From Vicia villosa (lineage: Eukaryota > Streptophyta > Magnoliopsida > Fabales > Fabaceae), in contig NC_081183.1 of the NCBI RefSeq assembly GCF_029867415.1, forward strand, positions 68,398,336-68,462,335: a stretch of 64,000 bases of DNA, read 5' to 3'. The position numbers and the translations under genes are program-made. Below, in pieces: positions 10,506 through 22,700 of this stretch. A model generated the notes under the pieces. The model did no database searches. It was not told where the DNA came from and worked only from the letters and a program-made list of their open reading frames with translations. The stretch's first letter is position 1; every line of letters starts with the position of its first letter.

Positions 10506-13260
10506 CTATATGAATCTTTGCTGAATATAAAATTGACACAATTCCTCTTTGATTTCTTCCAACTTAAGTCTCGTGTAAGAAGCATAATAGAATTCCTCAA
10601 AGTACTACATAACAAAAACATAATATGCATGATTTATTTAAATGTAATAAATTATAAGAAATTATCCTAAGTTATAAATCCATACCGTGATTGGAATCTC
10701 TAATTGATTCATTTGAAGGATTTCTTTCAAAAACCTCAAAACAAAGTATCCGCAATCGGTACTATTTCGCCGTTGCGGACACTACATAGAAAAACAAATA
10801 AGATTTTATAGTTGTCTTGTTTTATCAAGTAGCATAACTATTATAAGCAAAATTGTGAAAATTAATGTACCTGCACTTTGATCCAAGTAATGTTGTTTGA
10901 TTTAGTCCGTGATACTTGTGCGTCTCTTTGACTTCGGAATACTTGTATTGATTTAACAAAATAAAAACATATATTTAGATCAATATCACAAATAATTAAA
11001 TATATAAATATACATGAATATTTAGAACGATCTCACTTACCTATCAATCATTGACTTCATATCCGGATAATTGGTCCACTCACCATCTATCGAATTCAGA
11101 TAATAAACCACTTCTTTTATAGGATCGATAGCAAGCAACAACTAGTGTGCTCTATAAATTAAAATAAAAGTTTATATGAAAATTTTGCTACGCAAAAGAA
11201 ACAAATATTAGATTAACCAAGAATGAAAAACTAACCCTATTGGTCGAGTATTATATGCCCAAAGATACAAGCTTTATGTATTGCCGGTGGCCATGAATCT
11301 CTCGACTAAGCGTTGTCTAACTGAATCCGGTTCTCTATCAATTGTCGCTCTGTTGACATGGGAGGAAGACACGAAATGGAATCTGTTTGACAATTCAGTC
11401 CCGCGCATCATTTTGTCATACAACAACCTTAAATAAAAACATAATAAACATTAGACTATTTTCATTGAAATGTGTAAATAAATTGTTCAACTAATTAAAT
11501 AATATATTCATCGGATTACCGGATGTATGAGTGAATATTACTGACGCCTAATTGTTCATGCTTTAAAATCTCTTCCATGTCCTATAGTGCAACTTGTTCT
11601 TTGAATTCAAACCCAAAGATAGCTTCATCCATATTAATTTCACGAATAGCACCTGTCGTCAAATCTGACATATCCACAAGTGTTCCAAGCACCTGTGGGT
11701 ATCGAGGCACAAAAGCACCTCTTTTTGCCACGGCCTTCGGAGGACCCTTTTCCTTTTCCTTGGGTGGTACACTACGAATTTGCTGGCTCACTTGTTGTGA
11801 CCCTTGAGAAGATACCTAAAAATCATATAACTTAGGTAAATTATAAAATCATGCAGTTTTAGATTCAGATCATATAATTAACACTTTCAATGCACCTCTT
11901 TTAGTGATGCAACAGACTCGTCGTGTTGCAAAATCCCTTTACCCTTAATTGTGGGTTTTAAAGGAGTCTAAAATTATCATGTAAAAAATAATTAACGTAA
12001 CGGTTCAGAATTGACATTTGAAAACTAAATGATTCATAATGATTTTCAACATACCTCATCATAAATGAAAATGAGTTCCGAGGGCCATGCAACAAATGAC
12101 CCTATTGCATCTCGCAGCAATGTTGTCTCTAAGACCATGTCAGGTACCGGTAGCAATGTATCATGATCTAATACAACATCAACTGATACTTTCAGGTGTC
12201 CATCCGGGAGCAGTCTATGGTGAAGTAAATCTCCCAAAGTGTTGTGCACTTTTCCCTTGCTAACTAGGTGATAATCCGGTGACGATAAGTATAGTTGGCA
12301 AGATGAAATGCCCTAAACCAATAAAAAATATGTTATTGTTAATTTAATAATAGAAAGAGGTGGAACAAAAGCGAAACTTGAACAATATAGAGTCATTATC
12401 ATTACAGAAATAGAACAATTGTAAGAAAAAAGAATTTATAATTACCTCGGGAATTTTTTTTTTGACAGTTGATACTAGCTTTATCACTAGTTTCTTTCAC
12501 TGATGAAGTATTGCACTTTTCCCTCATATATATCTCTTTATCTCTTTGCAATTCAGAGACTTGCGCTTGTAAATCCTGCAATTTTTGCATCACTTCTTCA
12601 TTGGTAGGATTTCTTCTCCTAGGATGCTTATAGAAAGAGGTTGGAGTCACACCATGACCTTTACCCCTCACTCGACCGGGATACTCAGGAACATCTAGTG
12701 CTCTACTAAGTACGCTCCTATTATCCTGTTTCTCACCGATGGATACCGATTGCGACATGGTCTCCTGTAATTCATTTACATTTCGAAATTTATTAGTGGA
12801 GATAAAAAAATCAATTATATATTAATAAACATTTGATTTAATTAAAGACACAATGTTATACTTACACATTCATCATAAACTTTTTGAACATCGGGATCAA
12901 CAGCTCGATTCTTGCCCACACGAGCTTCCTTCCACAACACATGTACTGGAAGTGAGATTTCCTCACTTTTCGTCTCCTCTAACTATGCATTGACACAAAT
13001 GATAAGATCGTCAATTACAACACATTTAGACAATTAATAAGAACGTAGCATTTCTATTTACTTACAATTTTTTCCTCTAAGCGTGCATATCCCAAACGCC
13101 ATTTTTTGTATGGATACGCGGGTTTTGATGCTCTCGCCTTATTTTTGGCACTCCTTTTCCGAAAATCTTCATCTCTTTGATTTAAAAACTCAACCCAATC
13201 TCCATCTTTAATGAAGATCTCATACTTTTTTACAAACTCCTTTTCCGGAAATCACCTTAT
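10506..13260 (-). pseudogene. CACTA-element gene with Ulp1-like C48 protease domain
   Basis: Exons can be followed on the minus strand. About 13258-13072 holds WVEFLNQRDEDFRKRS...ARLEEKI and 12985-12865 holds LPVHVLWKEARVGK. About 12760-12440 holds LSRALDVPEYPGRVRGKG plus a coiled-coil-like EVMQKLQDLQAQVSELQ. A further exon spans about 12320-12050. About 11815-11560 holds PRYPQVLG. An Ulp1-like region lies at about 11430-10506, with LLLAIDPIKEVVYYLNSIDG and NSTDCGYFVLRFL; the stop codon is at 10508-10506. The DCG and the upstream His match the catalytic Cys/His of SUMO-protease-like C48 domains common in plant CACTA elements. Introns separate the blocks. In-frame stops at 11276-11274 (TAA) and 11144-11142 (TAG, replacing a Trp right after the catalytic His) make it a pseudogene. 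Confidence 0.75.
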
Positions 13261-13284
13261 TGTATAGGTCAAATCATAGCATAC

Positions 13285-13487
13285 CTAGGCTGAAAAGAGA
13301 AAAGAAAGTGTAAAGAAAAAGAAAATATCATTGCTTGGTTCCATCATTGTCACTATTTTGTCTCATTCTCAATCCAAAGATACTCTAGGTTGGAAAGATA
13401 AAAGAAAGTGTAAAGAAAAAGAAAACATCATTGTTTGATTCCATCATTGTCACTATTTTGTCTCAATCTCAATCCAAAGATACTCTA
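13285..13487. repeat. Tandem duplication, 100-bp period
   Basis: Units 13285-13384 and 13385-13487 are nearly identical (CTAGG...AAAGAAAGTGTAAAGAAAAA...CCATCATTGTCAC...). They differ at roughly ten positions, so the duplication is fairly recent. No coding role is visible. Confidence 0.9.
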
Positions 13488-14485
13488 ATTTTACATTCAA
13501 GTTTAATTTGTGAGTTGAAGGTCTTGTAGTGTACTTGTAGCTTACCCTGACATAGTACAAAAATAGTGTCATGATTACAAAGATAATAATTTTTGAAATG
13601 ATAAATTATCATCATATTAAATTCAATTAAATTATTCTTAATATTCAAGAATTAATAGTCAATGAAGATAATATATTTCATCATTATTTAGTCATACATT
13701 GAATTTAAGTATTCCATTATTATTTAGATGAAAAATAAATTAAAAATAGTAGTTTATGAACGAATTTATCACATAATTATAACATTTATTGTGCATTTCT
13801 TAACCGTTCCACAATCCTTTTATTCTTATTCTTAAAAATATTACAACATTTACTTCAAATTTGTGTCTAAAAATATAATAGAGAAACATTCCTACATGCA
13901 TTAATTTTATTTTAAAAATAGAAAAAAATAAATTAATCTCATTTGAATTAATCAGCATAAAAGAATAACAACAGAATCCAAATATTCCAATTGTAAGCCA
14001 AAGCCATTTAAATTCATACATCATTTTAAGTATATTTACTTTTATTTTCTTTAATTTCACCTTATTGTAATAATAACCGTAATACAAAATAATATTAATA
14101 TTATACTATAAGTCTAAAATTTAATATCAATTATTATATTTTATTGATTTTTTTAGTACATGAAATAGAATAAGTTTTAAAGATAGTTGATTTTAAAAAG
14201 TAGAATAATTGTAATTTTTTAAAAATAGATTGGAAAAAAATAATATTACAAAACTTTAAAATATAATAAAACAAATTTATATATTGAAATGAATTAGTAC
14301 TATAGTTGAATTGGATAATATACTAAACAAACCAATTAGTTAATTCATGCATTATAGTAAATTTATATATAGGTGAATTCGTTTACTAACTAAATACTCT
14401 TAATTATCAAATTTTGAATTTTATTATTTCAGTACTCATTACATTTTATTTATTGTCACTTTATTAAAAATAAACATGGTAATAC

Positions 14486-14488
<3 letters not shown>

Positions 14489-14548
<60 letters not shown>
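14489..14548. repeat. (AAT)n microsatellite
   Basis: About 19 AAT units with one interruption near the right end (AATGAT). Confidence 0.95.
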
Positions 14549-15397
14549 TAATAATATAATAGGTAAAAGTTATTGAATAATTTTTTTTTGCAAGAATATA
14601 TAGAAATAGAAAAAAAAAAGGAAGAGGTTTTATTTTCAATATTTGATTCTTTAATTTATTCCATTACAATACTTATTAACGAAAATCTAAAAAACATAAA
14701 GTTGAATTTATTTATTTTTATTAAAAATAAATGTAATTTTTTATTAAAATAAATAAATAAGAGAAGCTAAAAAAACTATGCATGAAGAGAGCAAGAGAAA
14801 TTTATTTACCGTCAAATCTAATTTAATAAAAAAATATAATTAATTTCTTTTGAAATAAAAAATATTTATAGTCAAATCTACAACTCATGATTTATGCTCC
14901 ACTCATCTCTCAAATCAATTTTTTTAATAAATAATATATTTTTACTATTTATTCATCTTTTAAATATAAAGTTACAAAGATGTCAAATCAATAAAAACTC
15001 CTTGGGGCACACGTCCCATTCATTTACTAATTTTTTTATACCTCTATTCTCTAGTTATTGAAACCGCATAATATTAAAGTATTTAATTTAATTTAATTAC
15101 ATTCATTATTTTCAAACTTTTCATGTTTGATATGATACTACTATTAGTTTCAATATTATTATTGTTATATCAAAAAAATTATTTCACACAACATTCATTT
15201 CTATCATAAAATGGTCAACCCTTTTTTTCTCTTTCTTCTCTCTTAAGAGATCAACACATAAACATATCCAATCAATTTCTACTGCATCATCTATTATATT
15301 GAAGATGATGAGGTCATCACAAAATCAAATTAAGAATTATTCTTCCATGAGAGCTTTCTCTTCCACCACTTTATTCATATCCTAAGCCACTTATTTC

Positions 15398-15401
<4 letters not shown>

Positions 15402-15441
<40 letters not shown>
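15402..15441. repeat. (TA)n microsatellite
   Basis: About 20 TA units without interruption. Confidence 0.95.
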
Positions 15442-15443
<2 letters not shown>

Positions 15444-15600
15444 GTAAATATTCAACTGTGAACAAAATATACAAAAAATTATTAGATTAAATAAATCAAC
15501 AATAATATAACAACCAAAATAGAAACATGAAAATAATGGAGAATAAAAAAGTGAAGAGAAAATTGTATATGAGGCATTGTGTGTTGTTGTTTGTGTTTCT

Positions 15601-16580
15601 GAAAAAAGTTAAAAATTAAAACATGAAAAAATTTGTTCATGAATATGGACATATGGTTTTCATGGTAAGCTTTGCAATATGTGTGAAGTATATTATTGAC
15701 TTGTCAAACCAAATAAAAATTATCAGGAATATTAATAATCATAACCATTCACAAAGTAAAAATACATACAAGAGATTTAAAGGAAACTCAGTAACAACAA
15801 TATAGTTACAACAATGAAACCATATTCTTGAGGAATAGTGACAGATTTAACAAAAACATATGTCTCAATTTCTACTAAATAAGAACAGCAAAAATCCAGA
15901 TCTAAGAGGAACAACAAAAACTCAGGCCCCTCTTCATCATCATTCTCTTCATCACTTCTAAATAACAACAATTAAAACCCAGATCGAGAGAAAAGCTGCA
16001 AATCGAACAAAAACTCAGATTTATAACTCAGTAACAACAACAACAACAACAAAAAAACTCAAATCTGAGAGGAAAACTACAAATCAAACAAAAACTCATA
16101 TTTGGATTTAGAAGAAGTAGAAAAAGAAGCATAATCTCTTCATCACCACGCAGTAGCAACAAAAAAACCCAGATCTGATAAAGAAAAAAATAAAATGACA
16201 AACCTTTCATGTTGTTGAAAATGAAGCTTATGCTCAGATAAGTCAAGCTTTTTCGTTGTTTCGGAACATATCTAAACGAAAACCATAAAAAATGTTAGAG
16301 ATGTTGAATAAATAAAAAATGAAATAGATGAACACTTAAAACAATAAAAGTTTATAACTTTTGCCTTTTACAAATCTAAATGTGATTAGTTGAAACTTTT
16401 AGTTATGTTGATGGCAATAAGACAGAAAAAAAAGATGAGACATGAGTGGTGGTGATGGTGGTGATAGCGGCATCATAAATTTTTGAAGTGGTAATGAAGG
16501 AGAAGGAGAAGAAATAAGAGAAATTAGGGGAAGAGATTTGAGAACAAAGGAGAGAAATCAAAAACAGAGAGAAGTGAAAT

Positions 16581-16627
<47 letters not shown>

Positions 16628-16800
16628 AGAGGAAAAATAATATTTTGTAAAAATAGAGAAGGAGAAAGCTGGAAAAAAATAGAAGTGAAATTGGAAAGAG
16701 AAGTGAAGATGCTGCAAGGTGAGACGGTCCATGTGGACAGTCTAAATGAAGAGAATTTGAAAAAGGGGCAATATTGGTATTTCCAGAACAACTAACTTTC
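15601..16800. other. Non-coding stretch with CAA and GA simple repeats
   Basis: Low-complexity segments include (AAC)n near 16030-16050 and a (GA)n run at 16583-16624. Phrases such as AACTCAGATTT, ACCCAGATC and AACAAAAACTC recur between 15890 and 16180. ORFs crossing the GA run are artefacts. I recognise no gene. Confidence 0.45.
16583..16624. repeat. (GA)n microsatellite
   Basis: About 21 uninterrupted GA units. Confidence 0.95.
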
Positions 16801-16846
16801 TTATATGATAGATTAGAAACGTATTAGTGTGCTTAGTATGATTTGA

Positions 16847-17079
16847 GGAAAATTCTTATATGGACACAACCATAACACATGGATTTACACACAACCAATC
16901 ATATTTTTTTATTAATTAAAAAATTAAAATAAAATTGTCTCTTTCCTCCATTAAACCAACCAACCCCACGATAGCAATTAAAAACGAAATTAAATTTTTA
17001 ACAAATGTCAATTTTCTCACTTTTTATTGGTTGTGCCTAAAAATATGGATTTAGGTTCGTATCCATGCAAGTATTTCTC
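16847..17079. mobile_element. 233-bp MITE with perfect 9-bp TSD (Mutator-like)
   Basis: The left end GGAAAATTCTTATATGGACA and the reverse-complemented right end GAGAAATACTTGCATGGATA form TIRs of about 25 bp. The internal sequence continues to pair loosely (CAACCAAT...ATTGGTTG). The 9-bp direct repeat ATGATTTGA flanks it exactly at 16838-16846 and 17080-17088. A 9-bp duplication points to the Mutator superfamily. It has no coding capacity. Confidence 0.82.
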
Positions 17080-17088
17080 ATGATTTGA

Positions 17089-17376
17089 TTAGTGGGATGT
17101 GTTTCATAAATGTTGAAACCGTAATAACTAGGGTGTTATGTTTCGAGGTAAGCATAACCGTAAGTGCACGTGTATGTTATTACGACATAGAGAAACAATA
17201 ATTACTTGTAAATTGTGGAAGTGGAATAAGTAAATTTAAATTCCATGAAGTATCCTTGATGTATGTGTATTGGCATGAATGGCAATAACCGAATGAAATG
17301 ATGAGCCCTAGATTTTCCTAGGAAGATCTACTTAAGTTAATTCAAGTATGTGCTTATATATGTATGTACATACGTG
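17089..17376. other. Left half of an unassigned repeat-like sequence
   Basis: This non-coding sequence would be continuous with 18884-19350 if the solo LTR between them were removed. No ends were identified. Phrases such as GTTACCTCGAATACC and GGTATCATACCAC in the right half are reminiscent of gypsy LTRs, but I cannot place it. Confidence 0.35.
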
Positions 17377-17381
17377 GATTC

Positions 17382-18878
17382 TGTGAATACAAGATCACAC
17401 TCACAAAGGTGTTTTTGATTCATGGCAAACTCCACAAGCAAACAAGCAACAAGGCACAAGCAGAAGAACTCAAAGAAAAGCAAGCATTGGCCACTCAAGA
17501 CAGAGCAGGTCGACCCACTATAAATATAGGTTGACTCAATACAAGTAAAACAAGAAGAAATCAGAAAAACAGCAGTCAGGTCGACCTACTCCCAACCCAG
17601 GTCGACCTAAAGTGGAGAAATTTACACATCCTTCTGCTAGGTCGACCTACACAACAACTAGGTTGACCTAAACTGAAGAAAAGTCCCCAAAACGTATCAG
17701 AAGAGGATTCTGGTCGACCTACTTCCTTAACAGGTCGACCTAACTGGGAACAAATGTTATTCAAAGCAAATGCAGCTCTGTTAGGTCGACCTAAGCACTA
17801 CAAGAGGTCGACCTATTTGATCAAAAATGCCAAAATTTCTGGTTTTCTCTGCTCCAACTGATTAGCTCTCATATATATTGTCCAAGGTTCATTATTGCAG
17901 TTTTCTCAACACCAACAACTGAAAGATACACAAAGGCTTCTCATCTTCGATCATCGACACAACTCCAACACAACTACACACAATCATTTTTGAGTTGAGG
18001 GTTTGCGTTCAAGATCGATAAGGTCCATGGAACGGAATTGAAGATTCCTAGTGGGTGAAGATTTGTGGGGTTTTTGGTGAATAAAATCTGAGGGTTTTGT
18101 CCTCCAAGATTGGTGAATTTTGGGGGTTTTTACCAAGAGGCTTCATCAAGGATCCAGCTGAGTGTGAAAATTGAAGAACAAGTGTTCAAGCAATTCAAGA
18201 CACTGCAGAAAGGGATCAAAGTGAAGCTCTTGGAAGACCTTGATCTGGCTCAAGATTAAGGGGGAAGAAGATTCAAAGGATCGACAAATTTGGTTTATTG
18301 TTTATCGCTTTGTTATCTTCTTTGTATAAACTGCTTTCAACATTAATGGAAGATTTCCCAATTTCAGTTTGGAATTGGGGGCAGACGTAGTCGTAGCGAG
18401 GACGATCGACGAACTGCCTAAACAAATATCGTCTTCTTGTCGCTTTTATCTTTTCATTTACGTTCTGTTCATATTTGGTTATAATTGCAAATTGATCAAC
18501 GATTCGAGTGTTAAAATTGTGAATTAAGAACTTGTATAAACATCACAATTCATCACACATTGAATCACCATCAATTTGATCATTATCACCAAGTGTTTGT
18601 GTTTTTGCTTCTTTCATTATTACTGCATTGCAAATCAATGTTTATCAAATCAGAAGTTAATCGATTTTCTATAGTGAAACATATTGATTCGATAACATAT
18701 CATTTCATCGTTAATCTCAATTATCTTGTGGTTTTGTCACATATACGACCCTTGCAATAACGGTCCGAAATAGACGCAAGTCGATTCAGAACCGCTTTCG
18801 CCTTAGTTCGAAATAATTCTGAAAAACTCTGTGATATCTATTCACCCCCCCTCTAGATCCTTAGGCCAGCGTCTAACA
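17382..18878 (+). mobile_element. Solo LTR with 5-bp TSD, probably Ty1/copia
   Basis: This 1497-bp sequence begins TGTGAATACAAG and ends CGTCTAACA (TG...CA). It is flanked by GATTC at 17377-17381 and again at 18879-18883, the 5-bp target duplication of an LTR insertion. No PBS, coding region or second LTR adjoins it, so it is a solo LTR left by LTR-LTR recombination. A late segment (GGGGGCAGACGTAGTCGTAG... near 18375, then ATTCACCCCCCCTCTAGATCC near 18840) looks like the end of SIRE/Maximus-type copia LTRs; the orientation and lineage come from that resemblance only. Confidence 0.8.
17507..17817. repeat. Ten AGGTCGACCT-type palindromes in the solo LTR
   Basis: AGGTCGACCT and close variants (AGGTTGACCT, AGGTCGACCC, TGGTCGACCT) occur ten times in about 310 bp, arranged mostly in pairs 16-25 bases apart with longer unrelated spacers between pairs. 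Each is a palindrome centred on the SalI-like GTCGAC. ORFs over this block have no coding features. Confidence 0.9.
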
Positions 18879-18883
18879 GATTC

Positions 18884-19350
18884 TCATTCCAAATTGAAGT
18901 CGTAAGGACTTAGGCTCATAAGATTTGATGTATATGTTTGAAAGAATGGCTAGTGATAGGCCTAGCCCTAAAATGTAGTTTGTAACCGGGGAGATTAGTT
19001 GGAGTCACTAAGCCCGTATACTGGACTTCACGTGGTAAGTGCTAGTGGTAGGTATCATACCACAAAATATTTATCTCTTGTAGACATACATGGGCCGTAT
19101 AGGCGAATGAGATGGGCATTGTCACATAACTGAAGGTTGTTTACCTCGAATACCCAGTAGTTCAATTTTAATCGTGTAAGAGCTAAAACTCGTAATATCG
19201 TAATAGTTATGGCGAATACTTTAGTCGAGTGGACCTATGGTATAGTCAAAACTCCACTTAGATAGTTGTATCTCACCCCATGTTTAATATTTCAGGTAGC
19301 TCAGTGCTAGACAAAGGAAAAGGCAGGTTGGATTAAGGAGCAGAAGATTT
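18884..19350. other. Right half of the sequence split by the solo LTR
   Basis: Non-coding and probably repeat-derived (see 17089-17376). The segment with CATGGGCCGTATAGGCGAATG near 19090 and the GTAGCTCAGTGCTAG near 19297 are not recognised. Nothing is visible from 19351 to the Ogre-type LTR at 19762. Confidence 0.35.
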
Positions 19351-19761
19351 TCCTTATCTCTTGCATTCTACTCCACTGCATATTTTGTTATCCTTTTCTT
19401 AGACATGTTGTATTTAGACATACTTGATATATAAGTATGTGTAATAATGTACTCCTGCACTATGTTATCCTTGTACTATTATATTATGTTTTTGTGCCAT
19501 TATTAGCGATTTAAACATGGTAATTTTGTGAGTACTTTTGGCGCCCATCATGCAATCAGGTAAAAAATGACTTGAGCCACACAAACAATTTTCAACATCA
19601 ATCTCATCCCTTGTAACGATGATGAGGTTTATCATCAGTAGTAGCAATAAAGATTGAGCTATTATAGCAAATATGCTAGCATATATGGAAGAATTGTTTC
19701 TCTAGAATGAAACTGTAATACGGTGAACTGACTTTTTATATTTAAGCAAGCAATTTTGCGG

Positions 19762-22700
19762 TGAGCAAGAGTCGCCACCGACTTTTATTTTATCTAATTT
19801 ATAAAAAGGCTAAAAGAATAGAAAAAGACCTTTTAAAGAGATTTTGAGTTCGGGGGGTAAGTTATACAAAGGGAAGGTTTAAAGCACCCTTTGTATCCAT
19901 GGTTATCCATGGGCTCTTAATTGCTTAGCTCACTTTTATTTTCAAAATGTTTGAAGTGAATAGAAAAAGAATTTGAATAAGGACTTTATCTTGTAAAATA
20001 AGCGTAGCCTTTTTGAAGGTTTTTTGAAAGAGGAAAGTTGAGTTTAAACTAGAGCAAGAAATTAATAGCAACTACCCTAAGTTTTGAAAAAAAATGTTCT
20101 TTTAGCCTTTCAGGGCTATCCATACCATATGAGGGTAGGAAGTCCTTTTATTGGATTTAAAGGGTCATCGGAGTTATCGTTCGCCATAAGACTGACCCTG
20201 CCATAAAGAGGGCAGGTAGTCTAAGGGAAGGATATAATAGTCATTTGATCTTTTTAGGCAGCAGGCGAGGATACCTTAGCAATGGGGACAAATCATCATT
20301 TACCGAGGCAACATCGAGGGACAAATTTGATGATGAATGAACTGAGGGCAACATTTGCTTTAGGTATCCTCAGAATCGAAGGACTTGACTATTTTCACAA
20401 GTGAAGGCAACAGGCAACAGTAATAAGGCAACAGGCAACAAGAGAGGTTACCCTAAAGTGTGTGTGTGTGGCACAATCATGTGGTTAAATTCAGTTATTT
20501 ATCTTGTAATTAGTTATCCTGATTCAATTCAGGGTTGCACTCCCTAGGGTTAATAACCACATCAATTAATATTAAGGCAAAATAAAAGGCAGAAAGAATA
20601 AAATCCTACGCTATTACAATAAACACCCGCGGGGAAGGGGAAATAAAAACAGAAAAGTAATAGAGGCAAAAATAGGTTAATTCATGTGCCTCGAGCCTTC
20701 ATCGCATCCCTGATCAACCCTGAAAATTCAAGAAGGAAGAAGAGAAAGGTTAGTGCATTAAAGATCTACAAACCCTAATTGACTAAAAAATCTACAAACC
20801 CTAGTTGATTATATATAAACCAGGTTTAAAACAATTAGTTTATATACAATAAACAACTTAACAATATTGAGAATTAAGAAAATCGAAAGTTTGATTAAAT
20901 TAAAAATTAAATAATTTATTGGATTAACCCTAATTAATTAATTAATTAAAAGCAGATGTGAAAGACAATTATTGTAAAAAAATGATTATTTTTAATGTTA
21001 TGAGAAAAATTGAGTTTTCGATTAAATAAAATAAATAGTTATATGAAATTATTATGATAAAAAATGTTTAAATGAAATAAATTAAAAAAATAAGAAAAAG
21101 AAATAAATTAAAAGGTGTATGTAATTAAAAATAAAAATAAAAATAAATAAGGAAACTTAGCTCTGTGATCAGGTGTGGATGATCTGTAAGGGAGGATGGT
21201 GGTCCTGCGCCTTATGGGTCCTTGGATTGATCTTGAATAGAAATCTGACGGCTGAGAATGAGGATGCATCGTGACCTCGTATGTATTGCGCGCATGGGAT
21301 CGATGACAAGTGATTGCCTTTTTTTAAAAATTGCAAGGGCCAGGGATCGAACCCTGGACCCTTTGTTCCTTCATGCGTTGTGCCACTGAGCCAACCTACT
21401 GAATTTGTTTAAAGAGCGCATGTGAAAGCATATATTAAAACAATGGAACAGGACCCCAGACGTGCGCCAGAATTCAAACAAGCCAACCACACGAGGACAC
21501 CTCATCATCTTCTTCATGGAAAAACTGAACCATGGCTTTTACAACACTCATTACCAGCACGCTATAAAAACTCAGAGCGATTACACCTGTTATTTGTTAA
21601 CAACTCATACAAGCATCAAAAATAAAAAAGGAGACCATATTCATGTTCGTCTTGGTGTCACGAACACACCTGTACCAGTATCGAGCCTTAATTTGTACTA
21701 AATTAAAAAGCCCCAATATGAAACTCGTGAACCCCGAAATGACCTATATGGCAAGGGGGTAAAATGGTAATAACCCTTAAATTAAAACTCCAGAATCATT
21801 CAATACATCATAACAAACACAATTATGCAATCAAATTATGTAAATGATGCGTGAATCATTGAAATCGAAGTTAGGAAAAAAACGCAAACCGTAAGTCTTT
21901 GTGAACGTGTTCTTGATGCAAGGAGGCCTGGTAACAATCTGGAATCCTTCAATGAAACCTCTGGAATGTGTTTGAATCCTTGAAACTCTTTGAATCCAGA
22001 TGCAAGTACGAAAACAATTTCAGATTTTCTTGCACTTGATGAATTCGGTTAGGACTCTTGGAGGCTCAATTTTTTCGTCCCCATGCATTTGAATAGGTTT
22101 ACTACTTATAGTAGTGTGAATTAGGTTAATAAAACAGAAAAAAATCTTATTGAATCATGGATTTGTAATCTTGGAAATTTGATTGGAAATTTGTCTTAAA
22201 AGCTTCTAAATTTGGCCAATTTGATCCAATATCTTTCCAATTAGCTTTTGCACGAAATTTGATTGGATATTTTGTTTAAATGGTGATTGAATGTGATTGG
22301 AATAAGGTCCTTAACAAAATATTTGATTTTCCATGATTTATATAAATTAATTATCACTTTTAAATGATCAAAAATTCATATAAAATCAAATAAAAATTCA
22401 AAAATTCGTGGTAACTAGATTTGAAGTCTTGGATAACTTGAGGATCAAGATTGGGCCAAAAAGATTGGACTTGTTTGCAACAAACTTCATTTTGGAGCCC
22501 TTTTATTTCACATTTTTTTCTTAAAATGGTCCAACTTTGACAAGGCATATATCCCTCAATTTTTAAGATATGGAGGAGTTCTAGGACTTTTTGGAAACCT
22601 CGAGATGTCCTCTACAAGTCACTTTGGAAGCTTTTTCCCATTTGAGGATTTTATCTTGATGATATGGGCTTTGACAAAAAATTGCTTTTGATTGACTTTC

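Larger units (their letters stand above)
9654..13260 (-). mobile_element. Decayed CACTA (En/Spm-like) transposon
   Basis: The left terminus reads TACTATGCCAAAAA, one base away from the CACTATGCC end expected for a CACTA element. It is followed by dense subterminal repeats (9665-10015) and then, on the minus strand, a multi-exon gene of CACTA type ending near it. No matching TGCCATAGTG-like right end was found, so the right boundary is set only by the last recognisable exon. The element is dead: its gene has in-frame stops, and one terminus is missing or diverged. Confidence 0.72.
13488..15600. other. AT-rich intergenic DNA with microsatellites
   Basis: No credible gene, RNA gene or TE termini are seen in this 2.1-kb AT-rich stretch apart from the two microsatellites listed separately. 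ORFs here are low-complexity. Confidence 0.5.

Noticed and set aside
13522..13531. TCTTGTAGTG as the right CACTA terminus
   Set aside because: It resembles the CACTACAAGA end of other CACTA families but not the TACTATGCC end at 9654, and no matching 3-bp target duplication is present.
16538..16795. ORF rich in Arg-Glu repeats
   Set aside because: The repeat is a translation of the (GA)n microsatellite; opposite-strand ORFs read Ser-Leu repeats from the same DNA.
19769..19780. GAGTCGCCACC as a primer binding site of the old Ogre
   Set aside because: In reverse it gives GGTGGCGACTC, similar to the PBS at 51097. But a PPT and 3' UTR lie on the other side (23299 onward), so this is the outer end of a 3' LTR, where such sequence is also found.
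21326..21400. Functional tRNA gene
   Set aside because: A and B boxes are good, but acceptor, D and anticodon stems do not form convincingly; kept as a tRNA-like module only.
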